A stretch of DNA of 44,269 nt from RGIG4140 sp045638265 (GTDB lineage Bacteria > Pseudomonadota > Alphaproteobacteria > CAAHEQ01 > UBA3637). The notes below the pieces were generated by a model that saw nothing but the letters and a program-made list of their open reading frames with translations, ran no database searches and was not told the DNA's origin. The stretch lies in contig JAZUBA010000047.1 of NCBI GenBank assembly GCA_045638265.1, forward strand, positions 1 to 44,269, in the 5' to 3' direction. This document shows positions 33,745 to 41,519 of this stretch, piece after piece. Positions within the stretch are counted from its first letter, which is position 1, and the number at the start of each line of letters is the position of its first letter. Position numbers and translations under genes: made by a program.

Positions 33745-34935
33745 ATGGCTGAAATACAAATACCTTCCGAACAAGATATATATGCTCTGCGTCATAAAAC
33801 AGCTTCTCAATTAGCCGTTTTACCATCAGGAACCCATTTAAGCTTGTTTTTAGGGGCCTATTATAACCCACGATCCAAAGAGCCAATGTCTTACTTTCTT
33901 TCAACACCTGATAATAAAGGTTGGCCAAAAATTCAAGGGTCTAAATTGGTATTACATAAAATGGCTTTTGATAATGAAAGTATCCATGAAATCACCGATT
34001 ATGAGGAAATGAAACAAATCGGTATACGCCCAATGATGAATAAAGCCGATATTCCCACACACATACAAACCCCGTCTTATTTTGACAAAGAATCTAACTG
34101 TCAGATTCTTGAATACGGATTTTATCCGCAAACGTGTATTAATTATAGTGGTGAAAATGACATTTCAAAACAATTAAATCAACTTTATAAAGCAAAAAAA
34201 GGGCTGACGGGTCGCTTTTATACGTTTAATTATCATTCACCGTTAAATAACAAGATGCAGTTTTATCCACGTGAATTTGATGAATATCAATTAGATGATA
34301 GTTATTATATCCGATTTCAACCCAATTTTCGGAATTATCCGCTTCGTATTTCAGAAATGCATCAATTTTGGATTAAAGTGGAACCGATTAAATGGTTATA
34401 TAATCAAACAACCGGCAACTTAATTACCAAACAAATATTATTAGGCGGTATTGCTATACATAATAATCCGCTTATTGATTATTACGGAAAATTTCAATAT
34501 ACACAATTGCATCAATATCTGAACAAGTATTTTAACGAAGAAATCACACAACACTCTGAGCTGACACACTTAAAAGGATTATCTTTAACCGATTATAAAA
34601 ATATGATTATTGAGCATTTTAAGGATAGTTCAAAAACAACGTATCAAGACAATCGGGTGCAATTTTATCAGGATTTTTTTGCAAAAACAAAGCAATTTAC
34701 GCAACAAATTGAAGATAATCAGACTTTAACAAATGAAGTGAACAACTTTGCAAAAGAATTTGTCAGATATATGATGCGACACAATGATTTAACACCGTCA
34801 TACGCCGTTTCTCAACTTAATCTAGAATTACAGGAAGATAAAGAAAAACAACCAAACCGTTATCCGCAAAAAATAACACGACAACGGTTTAAACCAACCT
34901 TTTGGCAATGGCTGGGTAAATATAATGGGATGTAA
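33745..34935 (+). CDS. DUF6273-like protein with C-terminal R-x-x-F module (paralog B)
   Basis: 396 residues. Same plan as paralog A: IGIRPMMNKADIP, ILEYGFYPQTC, GRFYTFN, EYQLDDSYYIRFQ, FWIKVEPIKWLYNQTTG, ILLGGI and QLHQYLNKYFNEEI. The C-terminal module starts at 300 (YQDNRVQFYQDF) and ends with NDLTPSYAVSQLNLEL, the clearest TP form among the three. A basic, aromatic tail (RQRFKPTFWQWLGKYNGM) follows. The next gene starts within the stop (TAATG), so the two are translationally coupled. Confidence 0.72.
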   Translation: MAEIQIPSEQDIYALRHKTASQLAVLPSGTHLSLFLGAYYNPRSKEPMSYFLSTPDNKGWPKIQGSKLVLHKMAFDNESIHEITDYEEMKQIGIRPMMNKADIPTHIQTPSYFDKESNCQILEYGFYPQTCINYSGENDISKQLNQLYKAKKGLTGRFYTFNYHSPLNNKMQFYPREFDEYQLDDSYYIRFQPNFRNYPLRISEMHQFWIKVEPIKWLYNQTTGNLITKQILLGGIAIHNNPLIDYYGKFQYTQLHQYLNKYFNEEITQHSELTHLKGLSLTDYKNMIIEHFKDSSKTTYQDNRVQFYQDFFAKTKQFTQQIEDNQTLTNEVNNFAKEFVRYMMRHNDLTPSYAVSQLNLELQEDKEKQPNRYPQKITRQRFKPTFWQWLGKYNGM

Positions 34936-36080
34936 TGGTTATGGAAATAACGCTTTTATCATTTAAAGACATTCAGATAACAACACTATTGCCTGTTTTT
35001 AGGCAACTAAAATATCTACACACAACGGCAACACCATTAGCTCAAATTCTGGGTGCTGATAATTTAGATTGCGGTATACTTTTTCATGCTGATATCACAG
35101 GCAAAAAACAACTTAAATTTCCTTATCTGATTCAGGATAACAACAATGGAAACTGTTGCTGTGAACTTTATTTATCCATGCCGATGATTCCTTGTTTTTT
35201 TACACACAAGTTCGGCATTCGTCCCGTTTTAAAATTCACATCAACAGAATTTGAACAGCTAATAAATAAAGCAAAAAATTCAAATTGTATTGTTTCGGAC
35301 GACAGTCAATCCTTTATGCCATACGGAACATATCCGCAAGAAGTTATCTCACCAAAAGAAAATCCGGAACTGATTGGACAATTAAATAATTATCATCGTT
35401 TTAATATTCGTCAAACGAGAAAAACATATACTTTTAATCAAAAATCATCTGATACATATCACCCACAAACATATAACATATATGAAGCAAACGGCAATCA
35501 TTTCATTCGGATTGAAACAAGAAAAACACAAAAGAATCTCAATCTGATAGAAGGTGAGATGAATTGGGTTCAGATTCAACCGATTATGTGGTTAATTGAT
35601 AAAGACAACCATCAACTAATTGCACAAAATTCGTTATTAGGTGGTATACCTTTAACAACAAAAGAAACATATAACGGCGAATTTCATCAAACACATCTGT
35701 TTCGCTATTTAAACACCGTTTTTGCCAATGAAATGATGTCGGAGCATACACCTCTACCTCCTAAAAACGAACTAACGGAATTTAAAGAAAGCCTTGTTGC
35801 AACATTTTCACAACATATAGAAACAATTTATCAAGATAATCGTTTTCAATTCTTTCACGATGTTTTGATTTATACAAGAGATTACGCTGAAAATATACCT
35901 CTTTCAAATGAAATGAAACAAGCCGTTTTATTTTATGGGAAAGAAATTGTCGTTAAAATGTCTCAAAATTCAAAAATAACCCCAACACAAAAAATACAAC
36001 AAATTCAATCCGAACTCAATAATAAATCTGTTTTCATTAGACGTTTTCGTCAACAAAAAGAATGGGAAAGAACAGAATAA
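34935..36080 (+). CDS. DUF6273-like protein with C-terminal R-x-x-F module (paralog C)
   Basis: 381 residues; an ATG 6 bases downstream (MEITLLSF) matches the starts of A and B and may be the true start. It is the most diverged copy: FGIRPVLKFTS is present, but the E-Y-G-F-Y-P-Q motif is reduced to MPYGTYPQ. Other segments retained are KTYTFNQ, NWVQIQPIMWLIDKDNHQ, SLLGGIPL and HLFRYLNTVFANEM. The C-terminal module starts at 299 (YQDNRFQFFHDV) and ends SKITPTQKIQQIQ. It ends 18 bases before the stop of the convergent metallopeptidase. Confidence 0.7.
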   Translation: MVMEITLLSFKDIQITTLLPVFRQLKYLHTTATPLAQILGADNLDCGILFHADITGKKQLKFPYLIQDNNNGNCCCELYLSMPMIPCFFTHKFGIRPVLKFTSTEFEQLINKAKNSNCIVSDDSQSFMPYGTYPQEVISPKENPELIGQLNNYHRFNIRQTRKTYTFNQKSSDTYHPQTYNIYEANGNHFIRIETRKTQKNLNLIEGEMNWVQIQPIMWLIDKDNHQLIAQNSLLGGIPLTTKETYNGEFHQTHLFRYLNTVFANEMMSEHTPLPPKNELTEFKESLVATFSQHIETIYQDNRFQFFHDVLIYTRDYAENIPLSNEMKQAVLFYGKEIVVKMSQNSKITPTQKIQQIQSELNNKSVFIRRFRQQKEWERTE

Positions 36081-36098
36081 AACCCTATCTCTGCCCAA

Positions 36099-36860
36099 TT
36101 AACACCGATTATTTTCTTTTAAAAATTTTTGTACGGACTGAACTAAATTGTGATGTGGCTGATTGCCGACAATTTTATCCATATAAGCACACTCTTTTGC
36201 TATTTCCTGATACCGAGAAATTGTCCCATTTTTCCATTGACGTCCATAATCAGGAATATGTTTTTGTGTAACATAAATACATAAATTGTCAACAATCCGT
36301 TCTTTTTCTTCCTGATGAACAGGCGCTTTTTCCAATCGGTTAGGATTAATAACTAATTGCTCAATGCCTAAATGTATCATCTCATGAACCAATATATGCG
36401 CCAACTCACTTTGTTTGGCAAGCCCACCGCCAAGACCTAATATGATATGACCGATATTCTTCTCATCACGATGATAACGACCCCCAACACTGAATATATC
36501 AATGTCAATATGATAGGCAGGCAAAATCTCAAATCCCCAATTCTTATGCAGTTGTTCAATCTCGGGATAACAAGATTGTACAACAGGCAAAACAGCCTCT
36601 ATTCTTTCAATTGATTTATCATATAATTCAATTGAGTACAATTCATTATTAAAGCGTTGAAAGAAGTTATTTTTAAACGTTTTTTTATCGCAATGACGAC
36701 CATCTACCATCTCTTGAATCAGGGGAGATTTCATAGAACGAAAAAAATCCATTCTGTTTGAACGACCATTTGCCATATACCAATCCAACCGCCTGATACA
36801 CGTTGATAACCATTCAAAAGCTTGTTCGGGTTGAGGAACGGGAATTTTTATCTGAAACAT
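36099..36860 (-). CDS. Predicted zinc metallopeptidase (HExxH)
   Basis: 253 residues, no signal peptide. HEMIH at 159-163 with a preceding hydrophobic helix (LAHILVHEMIHLGIEQ) is the zincin core. A Glu in HQEEKERIVD ~25 residues later could be the third ligand. A GLGGGLAKQ segment lies just before. It resembles SprT-like or other small gluzincin-type putative peptidases, but the exact family is unclear. The AGGAG ribosome site is 8-13 bases upstream. It is convergent with the DUF6273-like triplet and divergent from the phosphatase gene. A cytosolic protease next to three interaction-type proteins may be functionally linked; this is inference. Confidence 0.75.
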   Translation of the reverse strand: MFQIKIPVPQPEQAFEWLSTCIRRLDWYMANGRSNRMDFFRSMKSPLIQEMVDGRHCDKKTFKNNFFQRFNNELYSIELYDKSIERIEAVLPVVQSCYPEIEQLHKNWGFEILPAYHIDIDIFSVGGRYHRDEKNIGHIILGLGGGLAKQSELAHILVHEMIHLGIEQLVINPNRLEKAPVHQEEKERIVDNLCIYVTQKHIPDYGRQWKNGTISRYQEIAKECAYMDKIVGNQPHHNLVQSVQKFLKENNRC

Positions 36861-36866
36861 GTTTCA
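36853..36866. promoter_or_regulatory. Perfect 14-base palindrome spanning the metallopeptidase start codon
   Basis: TGAAACATGTTTCA reads identically on both strands, with the start codon at its centre. It could be a dimeric repressor operator or a short hairpin blocking initiation. A related half GTTTCATTTC recurs ahead of the divergent phosphatase gene near 36950. Confidence 0.35.
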
Positions 36867-36911
36867 TTTCTCCTATTTTTTCAGTATAACAAATTTTATG
36901 ACAAAATCAAG

Positions 36912-36940
36912 TTGTTTTTTTGAAATATATCGTGTATAGT
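36912..36940 (+). promoter_or_regulatory. Promoter of the alkaline phosphatase gene
   Basis: TTGTTT at 36912-36917, a 17-base spacer ending in GTG, TATAGT at 36935-36940. An AAGGAG ribosome site precedes the ATG. Confidence 0.55.
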
Positions 36941-36975
36941 TATGAACAAGTTTCATTTCACACAAGGAGAATTTT

Positions 36976-37827
36976 ATGCGTTATGTTATATCTTTGGCTC
37001 TTATAAGTGCCTTATTTTCTACAACAGTTGCCTTTGCTGATAATGTGATTTTAATGATTGGTGACGGTATGGGATTTCAACATATTGAATGCGTTGGCAA
37101 AAATAATGATTTATTTATGAATACAATTGCACAAAAAGGAGAAATTACCACCTACTCTGCCAATCAAAAAGTAACGGATTCAGCAGCCGGTGCCACCGCT
37201 TATGCTTGCGGATTAAAAACAAACAACTCTTATCTGGGCGTTGACAGATATAAAAAAGACTGTCAGACACTTGCCGAATCAAGCATCGCAAACGGATTAA
37301 ACGTTGTTATTCGGACAACCGATGTCATTACCGGAGCAACACCATCCGCCTTTTATGCACATGTAGACAGTCGTTATAAAACAGATGACATATTAAAAGA
37401 TTTGAACAAAGCTTCTGAAACAATGGATATTAAAGCAGTTCAACATATTGATGATGAAACAAAAACCGTTCTGGATAATTTAAAACAATCAAACAAACCT
37501 TTTTTTGTTATGATTGAGGAATCCGAAACAGACAAACAATCACACCTGAACAATTACGACAAAATGAGTGAAGCATTGGTTCGTTTTGACAAAGCTATCA
37601 AATATGCCGTTGAATTTGCAAATAATCGGAATGATACAACCGTTATTGTTGTTGCGGACCACGAAACAGGCGGATTAACAAATGAATGTACTTATACCAT
37701 TCAAAAACACACCCATGCAAATGTACCTTATTTTGTTGCGGGACATAAAGCCGATTTATTTACTGAACCCGTCCTAAACAACATTGATATTCATCATAAA
37801 ATAAAAGAAATTTTGTTTACCAAATAA
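36976..37827 (+). CDS. Compact periplasmic alkaline phosphatase
   Basis: 283 residues with a signal peptide (cleavage near AFA-D). Alkaline phosphatase family landmarks: MIGDGMG (D30), active-site Ser69 in VTDSAAGATAYACG, metal ligands E180, D185 and H189 in IEESETDKQSH, D227-H228 in VADHETGG, and H246 in HTHANVP. All zinc and magnesium ligand motifs are present although the protein is much shorter than E. coli PhoA (about 470 residues), lacking the large insertions. It hydrolyses phosphomonoesters in the periplasm to release phosphate. No Pho box was recognised upstream. Confidence 0.93.
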   Translation: MRYVISLALISALFSTTVAFADNVILMIGDGMGFQHIECVGKNNDLFMNTIAQKGEITTYSANQKVTDSAAGATAYACGLKTNNSYLGVDRYKKDCQTLAESSIANGLNVVIRTTDVITGATPSAFYAHVDSRYKTDDILKDLNKASETMDIKAVQHIDDETKTVLDNLKQSNKPFFVMIEESETDKQSHLNNYDKMSEALVRFDKAIKYAVEFANNRNDTTVIVVADHETGGLTNECTYTIQKHTHANVPYFVAGHKADLFTEPVLNNIDIHHKIKEILFTK

Positions 37828-37848
37828 ATAACCAAATGGTGCAAACTG

Positions 37849-37878
37849 AAAAAGCTCTTTTTATAAGGGCTTTTTTTT
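37849..37878 (+). terminator. Rho-independent terminator after the phosphatase gene
   Basis: AAAAAGCTC / GGGCTTTTT stem with one G-T pair, followed by a long T-run. Confidence 0.8.
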
Positions 37879-37887
37879 ATAAAAAAC

Positions 37888-37916
37888 TTGTTTTTCGTCT
37901 ATTTTTGATGTATACT
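37888..37916 (+). promoter_or_regulatory. Promoter of the cytosolic YwqK-like gene
   Basis: TTGTTT at 37888-37893, a 17-base spacer with TG just before TATACT at 37911-37916. Confidence 0.6.
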
Positions 37917-37948
37917 GTTTGTTAATAAATATAAGAAAAGGATATATT

Positions 37949-38728
37949 ATGGATTTAGTTCGTGAAGTTTATTATGACAATGACAAACAACGTCCCAAAC
38001 TTTTTATCGGAAAAGATGAAAAAGCAGGAACAGCTCAAATATGGAAATTTTATCCCAACGGTCAACAAAAATCCATTAAAAATTATAAAAACGGCAAATT
38101 ACATACCGATAGTTTTGAATATTATGAAACAGGTGAATTAAAAAGCTTTTTTAATTATAAAGACGGTGTTTTACATGGTATCTTTGAACGAGGATATGCT
38201 AATGGAAATCCGCAAGAAAAAGGTATGTATTTAGATGGTAAATTACATGAAAAATATACATCTTACTACGAGAACGGTTGTGTAAAAGAAGATACCAGAT
38301 ATGATGATGGCGATAAACATGGATATAGTTTTACTTATTATCCTGATGGCAAAATTAAAACGTTATCCTATTACAAACATGGCATATTAGACGGTCCTCA
38401 TGAAGAAAATTATGAAAATGGGATGCAACGTCTGACATCCTGCTATAAAAGAGGATTACTTCAAGGCGATTACAAAAGTTTTCACGAAAACGGCAAATTA
38501 AAACATCGTTGTTTTTATCATGACGGCATTTTAAACGGCGTTTCCAAACATTATGACAAAGAAGGAAATTTATTGCGTTCCGTTATCTATCGGGATGGGG
38601 TGGAATTAGATAAAACCATGAAACCAATACCATATTTCAGGTATCCATGCGGATTATGCCATACTTTTGACGGCAAGCCACCGCCTGTTCCTGTTATCAA
38701 CAAAAAATCTACCAGCGAAGGACGATAA
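37949..38728 (+). CDS. Cytosolic YwqK/MORN-like repeat protein
   Basis: 259 residues from MDLVREVYYD; AAAGGA ribosome site 6 bases upstream, so the in-frame TTG at 37919 is not the start. No signal peptide, unlike the homologue at 2214. From ~40 to ~220 there are about eight ~22-residue units (FYPNGQQKSIKNYKNGKLH, YYETGELKSFFNYKDGVLHG, YYPDGKIKTLSYYKHGILDG, FHENGKLKHRCFYHDGILNG) of the YwqK type. A Cys- and Pro-containing tail (FRYPCGLCHTF) ends the protein. YwqK is called an antitoxin of a Bacillus toxin, but no toxin is encoded here, so a general scaffolding role is as likely. Confidence 0.78.
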   Translation: MDLVREVYYDNDKQRPKLFIGKDEKAGTAQIWKFYPNGQQKSIKNYKNGKLHTDSFEYYETGELKSFFNYKDGVLHGIFERGYANGNPQEKGMYLDGKLHEKYTSYYENGCVKEDTRYDDGDKHGYSFTYYPDGKIKTLSYYKHGILDGPHEENYENGMQRLTSCYKRGLLQGDYKSFHENGKLKHRCFYHDGILNGVSKHYDKEGNLLRSVIYRDGVELDKTMKPIPYFRYPCGLCHTFDGKPPPVPVINKKSTSEGR

Positions 38729-38750
38729 GCATCACCCGCAGAAAAAATAT

Positions 38751-38779
38751 TTGACAAAGATTATTTTGTCCTGTATAAT
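38751..38779 (+). promoter_or_regulatory. Consensus promoter of the Ank5-Ank6 unit
   Basis: TTGACA at 38751-38756, 17-base spacer with extended TG, TATAAT at 38774-38779. A GGAGG ribosome site follows before the ATG at 38806. Confidence 0.85.
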
Positions 38780-38805
38780 ATAACATATTATATACGGAGG
38801 CAATA

Positions 38806-39705
38806 ATGGAAAACAACGCTTATATTTTAATTTTTAAAGAGAGTGCTGTCAGTCAATTAAAAAGAAAAAATTTTACAAACAATCAACGTTTACCCTTTTA
38901 TCAGGCATTATCAAAAATCACAAAAGAGTTGGTTGAAACAATAGATGATGAAAACGGCAAAAATGATATTATACAATTTGTGAAACGTTTTATTACCAAT
39001 ATGTCAAAAGATGAAGCATTGACACCCCAAAAAGCATTAGAGTCATTTGAAGAAGAAGTTGCAAAACAAAACCAATTCTTGCCAAACAAAAAAAGTATTG
39101 ATTTAAATAATTTGGATACCAACGAAGAAACACCTTTAATACGTGCTTCATATTTGCAAGATACAAACACCTTAATAAAACTGATTTACAATGGTGCGGA
39201 CATTAACGCTCAAGATAAAAACAAAGATACAGCTTTAACAAAGGCATTAAGGAATGGAAAAAAAGATAATGCACTGTTTCTTATTGAAAAAGGAGCAGAT
39301 GTTAATATTAAAAATAATTGGGGTAATACTGCTTTAATATATGCTATAAGTAGTTATCCCGATATTGCCAAACTGCTTATTGAAAAAGGGGCTGATGTGA
39401 ATGTTAGGAATATCAATGGGAATACACCCTTATTCTATGCTATATCATCCGGGAAACCAGATATAATTCGTTTACTTGTTAAAAAAGGCGCAGATATTAC
39501 CAGCATAACCGATTATAGATCGAGCGCTTATGTTCATAGAGCGAGCGCTTATACATGTTTGAATGATTATATCAATAACAATCCCATTTCCAAACATGAT
39601 ATGCCTGTATTTAAAGAAATATTAGATCATCTCAAAGAAGCCCATTCGGCTAAAAACAATATCAAACATTGGTTTAAATCTTTAACAACCAAACATTACT
39701 ATTAA
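38806..39705 (+). CDS. Ankyrin-repeat protein with N-terminal R-x-x-F/TP module (Ank5)
   Basis: 299 residues. The N-terminal module (~20-88) has NNQRLPFYQAL, then FVKRFITNM and LTPQKALESFEEEV. Four ankyrin units follow: ETPLIRASY..LIKLIYNGADINAQD, DTALTKALR..ALFLIEKGADVNIKN, NTALIYAISS..AKLLIEKGADVNVRN and NTPLFYAISS..IIRLLVKKGADI. A conserved C-terminal helical cap (DMPVFKEILDHLKEAHS...HWFKSL) is shared with Ank6. A short direct repeat of CGAGCGCTTAT near 39524 and 39544 gives a duplicated A-Y segment, perhaps a slippage event. No signal peptide. It is followed 24 bases later by its close paralog. Confidence 0.87.
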   Translation: MENNAYILIFKESAVSQLKRKNFTNNQRLPFYQALSKITKELVETIDDENGKNDIIQFVKRFITNMSKDEALTPQKALESFEEEVAKQNQFLPNKKSIDLNNLDTNEETPLIRASYLQDTNTLIKLIYNGADINAQDKNKDTALTKALRNGKKDNALFLIEKGADVNIKNNWGNTALIYAISSYPDIAKLLIEKGADVNVRNINGNTPLFYAISSGKPDIIRLLVKKGADITSITDYRSSAYVHRASAYTCLNDYINNNPISKHDMPVFKEILDHLKEAHSAKNNIKHWFKSLTTKHYY

Positions 39706-39729
39706 ATAAACTAAACAGAGAGAAAAAAA

Positions 39730-40818
39730 ATGGAAAATAATGATTGTATTTTGATATTTAAAGAAAAAGCTGTGCAACAATTAAAAAACAAAAATTTTAC
39801 TAATGACCAACGTCTACCCTTTTATCGTGAGTTAACAAAAATTGCACAAAACTTTGTTAAAACACTTCATGATGAAAATGAGAAAAATACAGTCTTAAAT
39901 TATGTTAAAAATTTTATTATCAGTATAACACGTGATGAAACCTTAACACCTCAAAAAGCATTACAATCGTTTAAAGAAGATGTTACCAAACACAAACAAT
40001 TAATTGCAGAAAAAAGAAAAACGATAAAATTAAAGAATGAACAACAAAAATTGAATCAAAAATTAATTGATGCTATCTCATCAGGAAACATTAAAACTGT
40101 AGAAAACTATATTCAAAACGGTGCTGATGTAAATGCACAAGATAAATACGGTAATACCCCTTTAATACATGCCATAGGAAACAAACAATATAAACTAGCT
40201 AAATTGCTCATTGAAAAAGGGGCAGATGTGGATACACAAGATAAACACGGCTATACACCTTTAATCTGGGGTATATATTATGAACAACCTGAAATAACTA
40301 AATTACTCATTGAAAAAGGTGTAGATATGAATGTACAGGATAAACACTGTAATAACGCTTTAATCTATGCCATAGAAAACAAACAACCTGAAATAGCTAA
40401 ATTACTCATTGAAAAAAGTGCAGATGTGAATGCAAAAGATAAAGACGGTAATACTGCTTTAATCTATGCCATAGAAAAAGAACAACCTGAAATAGCTAAA
40501 TTACTCATTGAAAAAAGTGCAGATGTGAATGCAAAAGATAAAGACGGTAATACTGCTTTAATCTGGGCATCTTTCTCAGGTCAAACAGAAATCATTCAAT
40601 TACTTATTGACAAATGTGCTGATATTAATACAAGAAATTCTAGAAATGAAACTGCCTACACACATCTTTCTTATTATATTCAAAAACATAGGAATAAGAT
40701 TTCTCAACAAGACATGCCAGTATTTAGAGCTTTGTTAACACATCTCTCAGAAGCCCATTCGTTTAAAAACAATGTCAACCATTGGTTTAAATCTTTCCAA
40801 AACGAATTATCCGGATAA
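39730..40818 (+). CDS. Ankyrin-repeat protein with N-terminal R-x-x-F/TP module (Ank6)
   Basis: 362 residues, strongly similar to Ank5: MENNDCILIFKEKAV, then the module NDQRLPFYREL...YVKNFIISI...LTPQKALQSFKEDV. A Lys-rich linker (EKRKTIKLKNEQQK) precedes six ankyrin units of exactly 33 residues, two of which are nearly identical in DNA as well as protein (AKLLIEKSADVNAKDKDG twice). The C-terminal cap DMPVFRALLTHLSEAHS...HWFKSF matches Ank5. Array change by unequal recombination looks recent. Ribosome site is a weak AGAG run. Confidence 0.87.
   Translation: MENNDCILIFKEKAVQQLKNKNFTNDQRLPFYRELTKIAQNFVKTLHDENEKNTVLNYVKNFIISITRDETLTPQKALQSFKEDVTKHKQLIAEKRKTIKLKNEQQKLNQKLIDAISSGNIKTVENYIQNGADVNAQDKYGNTPLIHAIGNKQYKLAKLLIEKGADVDTQDKHGYTPLIWGIYYEQPEITKLLIEKGVDMNVQDKHCNNALIYAIENKQPEIAKLLIEKSADVNAKDKDGNTALIYAIEKEQPEIAKLLIEKSADVNAKDKDGNTALIWASFSGQTEIIQLLIDKCADINTRNSRNETAYTHLSYYIQKHRNKISQQDMPVFRALLTHLSEAHSFKNNVNHWFKSFQNELSG
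40382..40564 (+). repeat. Recent 99-base tandem duplication inside Ank6
   Basis: 84 bases from 40382 to 40465 recur without change at 40481-40564, an offset of 99 bases, exactly one ankyrin unit. A third, more diverged copy precedes them at about 40284. Perfect identity across synonymous positions points to a very recent duplication or gene conversion. Confidence 0.9.
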
Positions 40819-40890
40819 AAACTAATAATATACTTGACTTTTTTTGTTGTAGCTATAATGATAATCATTCATTTAACAGAGAAGGATATG

Positions 40891-41439
40891 ATGAGTACAG
40901 ATTTAGATAGATAATTCATTCAAGCCATTGAACAAGGCAATGTACAAGCGGTTACCGATTATATTCAACAAGGAGGCTGCATCAACGTTCCGATAAACGA
41001 ACACAAAGATACACCTTTAATACTGGCGGCAAAAGAAGGACAAATTGAAGTCATTAAAACACTCATTAAAAATGGAAGCAAGCTTGATTTACGTGATAAA
41101 GATAATAAAACAGCTTATGAACATCTGTTTCATTACATCTGTTCCCACGCACCATCTAAAGAGCCTAATAAGATTGATGTAAATACACCAAATACTAATG
41201 GTAACATTCATATTGATACAAATATACCTACTACTGATACAAATATACTTGTATCACTCTATGGAAGAAATGTTTTATCATGTTTACCCAAAAAAACACC
41301 TCAAAAAACCATTTCTAAAAAAGAAATACCGGTATATATAGAAGTATTAAATCAGCTTGCTGTCGTTATGCCACGAGCAAAAAGCCAACAAAACATTCCG
41401 AATCAATATTTGTTTTCTAAAAACATTCAAACAAAATAA
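40891..41439 (+). pseudogene. Ankyrin-family gene interrupted by a stop at codon 8
   Basis: A good AAGGA ribosome site precedes ATG at 40891, but codon 8 is TAA (40912-40914). The same frame then stays open for 174 more codons to TAA at 41437. It encodes FIQAIEQGNVQAVTDYI, a full ankyrin unit (DTPLILAAKEGQIEVIKTLI) and a C-terminal segment (KTAYEHLFHYI, EIPVYIEVLNQL) matching the Ank5/Ank6 cap. A single-base change (for example from AAA, GAA or CAA) would restore it. It lacks the shared N-terminal module, and the linker contains a degenerate repeat rich in D-T-N-x-P-T. Possible explanations are a recent nonsense mutation, a sequence error or reinitiation. Confidence 0.75.
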
Positions 41440-41458
41440 CTGATTTTAGAGTTCAAAC

Positions 41459-41495
41459 AAAACAGACGATACTCTTTTGAAATATCGTCTGTTTT
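41459..41495. terminator. Strong bidirectional terminator between the ankyrin pseudogene and Ank8
   Basis: 13-base stem AAAACAGACGATA / TATCGTCTGTTTT with an 11-base loop; A-tract and T-tract on either side, between convergent genes. Confidence 0.88.
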
Positions 41496-41519
41496 ATTTG
41501 TAACTTATATCGGCATTTT

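Noticed and set aside
36099..36860. Metallopeptidase N-terminus (SNRMDFFRSM...) as a tenth copy of the R-x-x-F/TP module
   Set aside because: Only the first few residues fit; the middle hydrophobic pattern and the T-P end do not align, so similarity is too weak to claim.
40834..40859. TTGACT / TATAAT as a promoter for the ankyrin pseudogene
   Set aside because: The spacer is only 14 bases, shorter than sigma70 promoters tolerate, so it was left out of the feature list.
40912..40914. Reassigned TAA codon explaining the open frame after codon 8 of the ankyrin pseudogene
   Set aside because: TAA is used as the terminal stop in many intact genes here, and RF1 is normal, so a changed genetic code is not supported.
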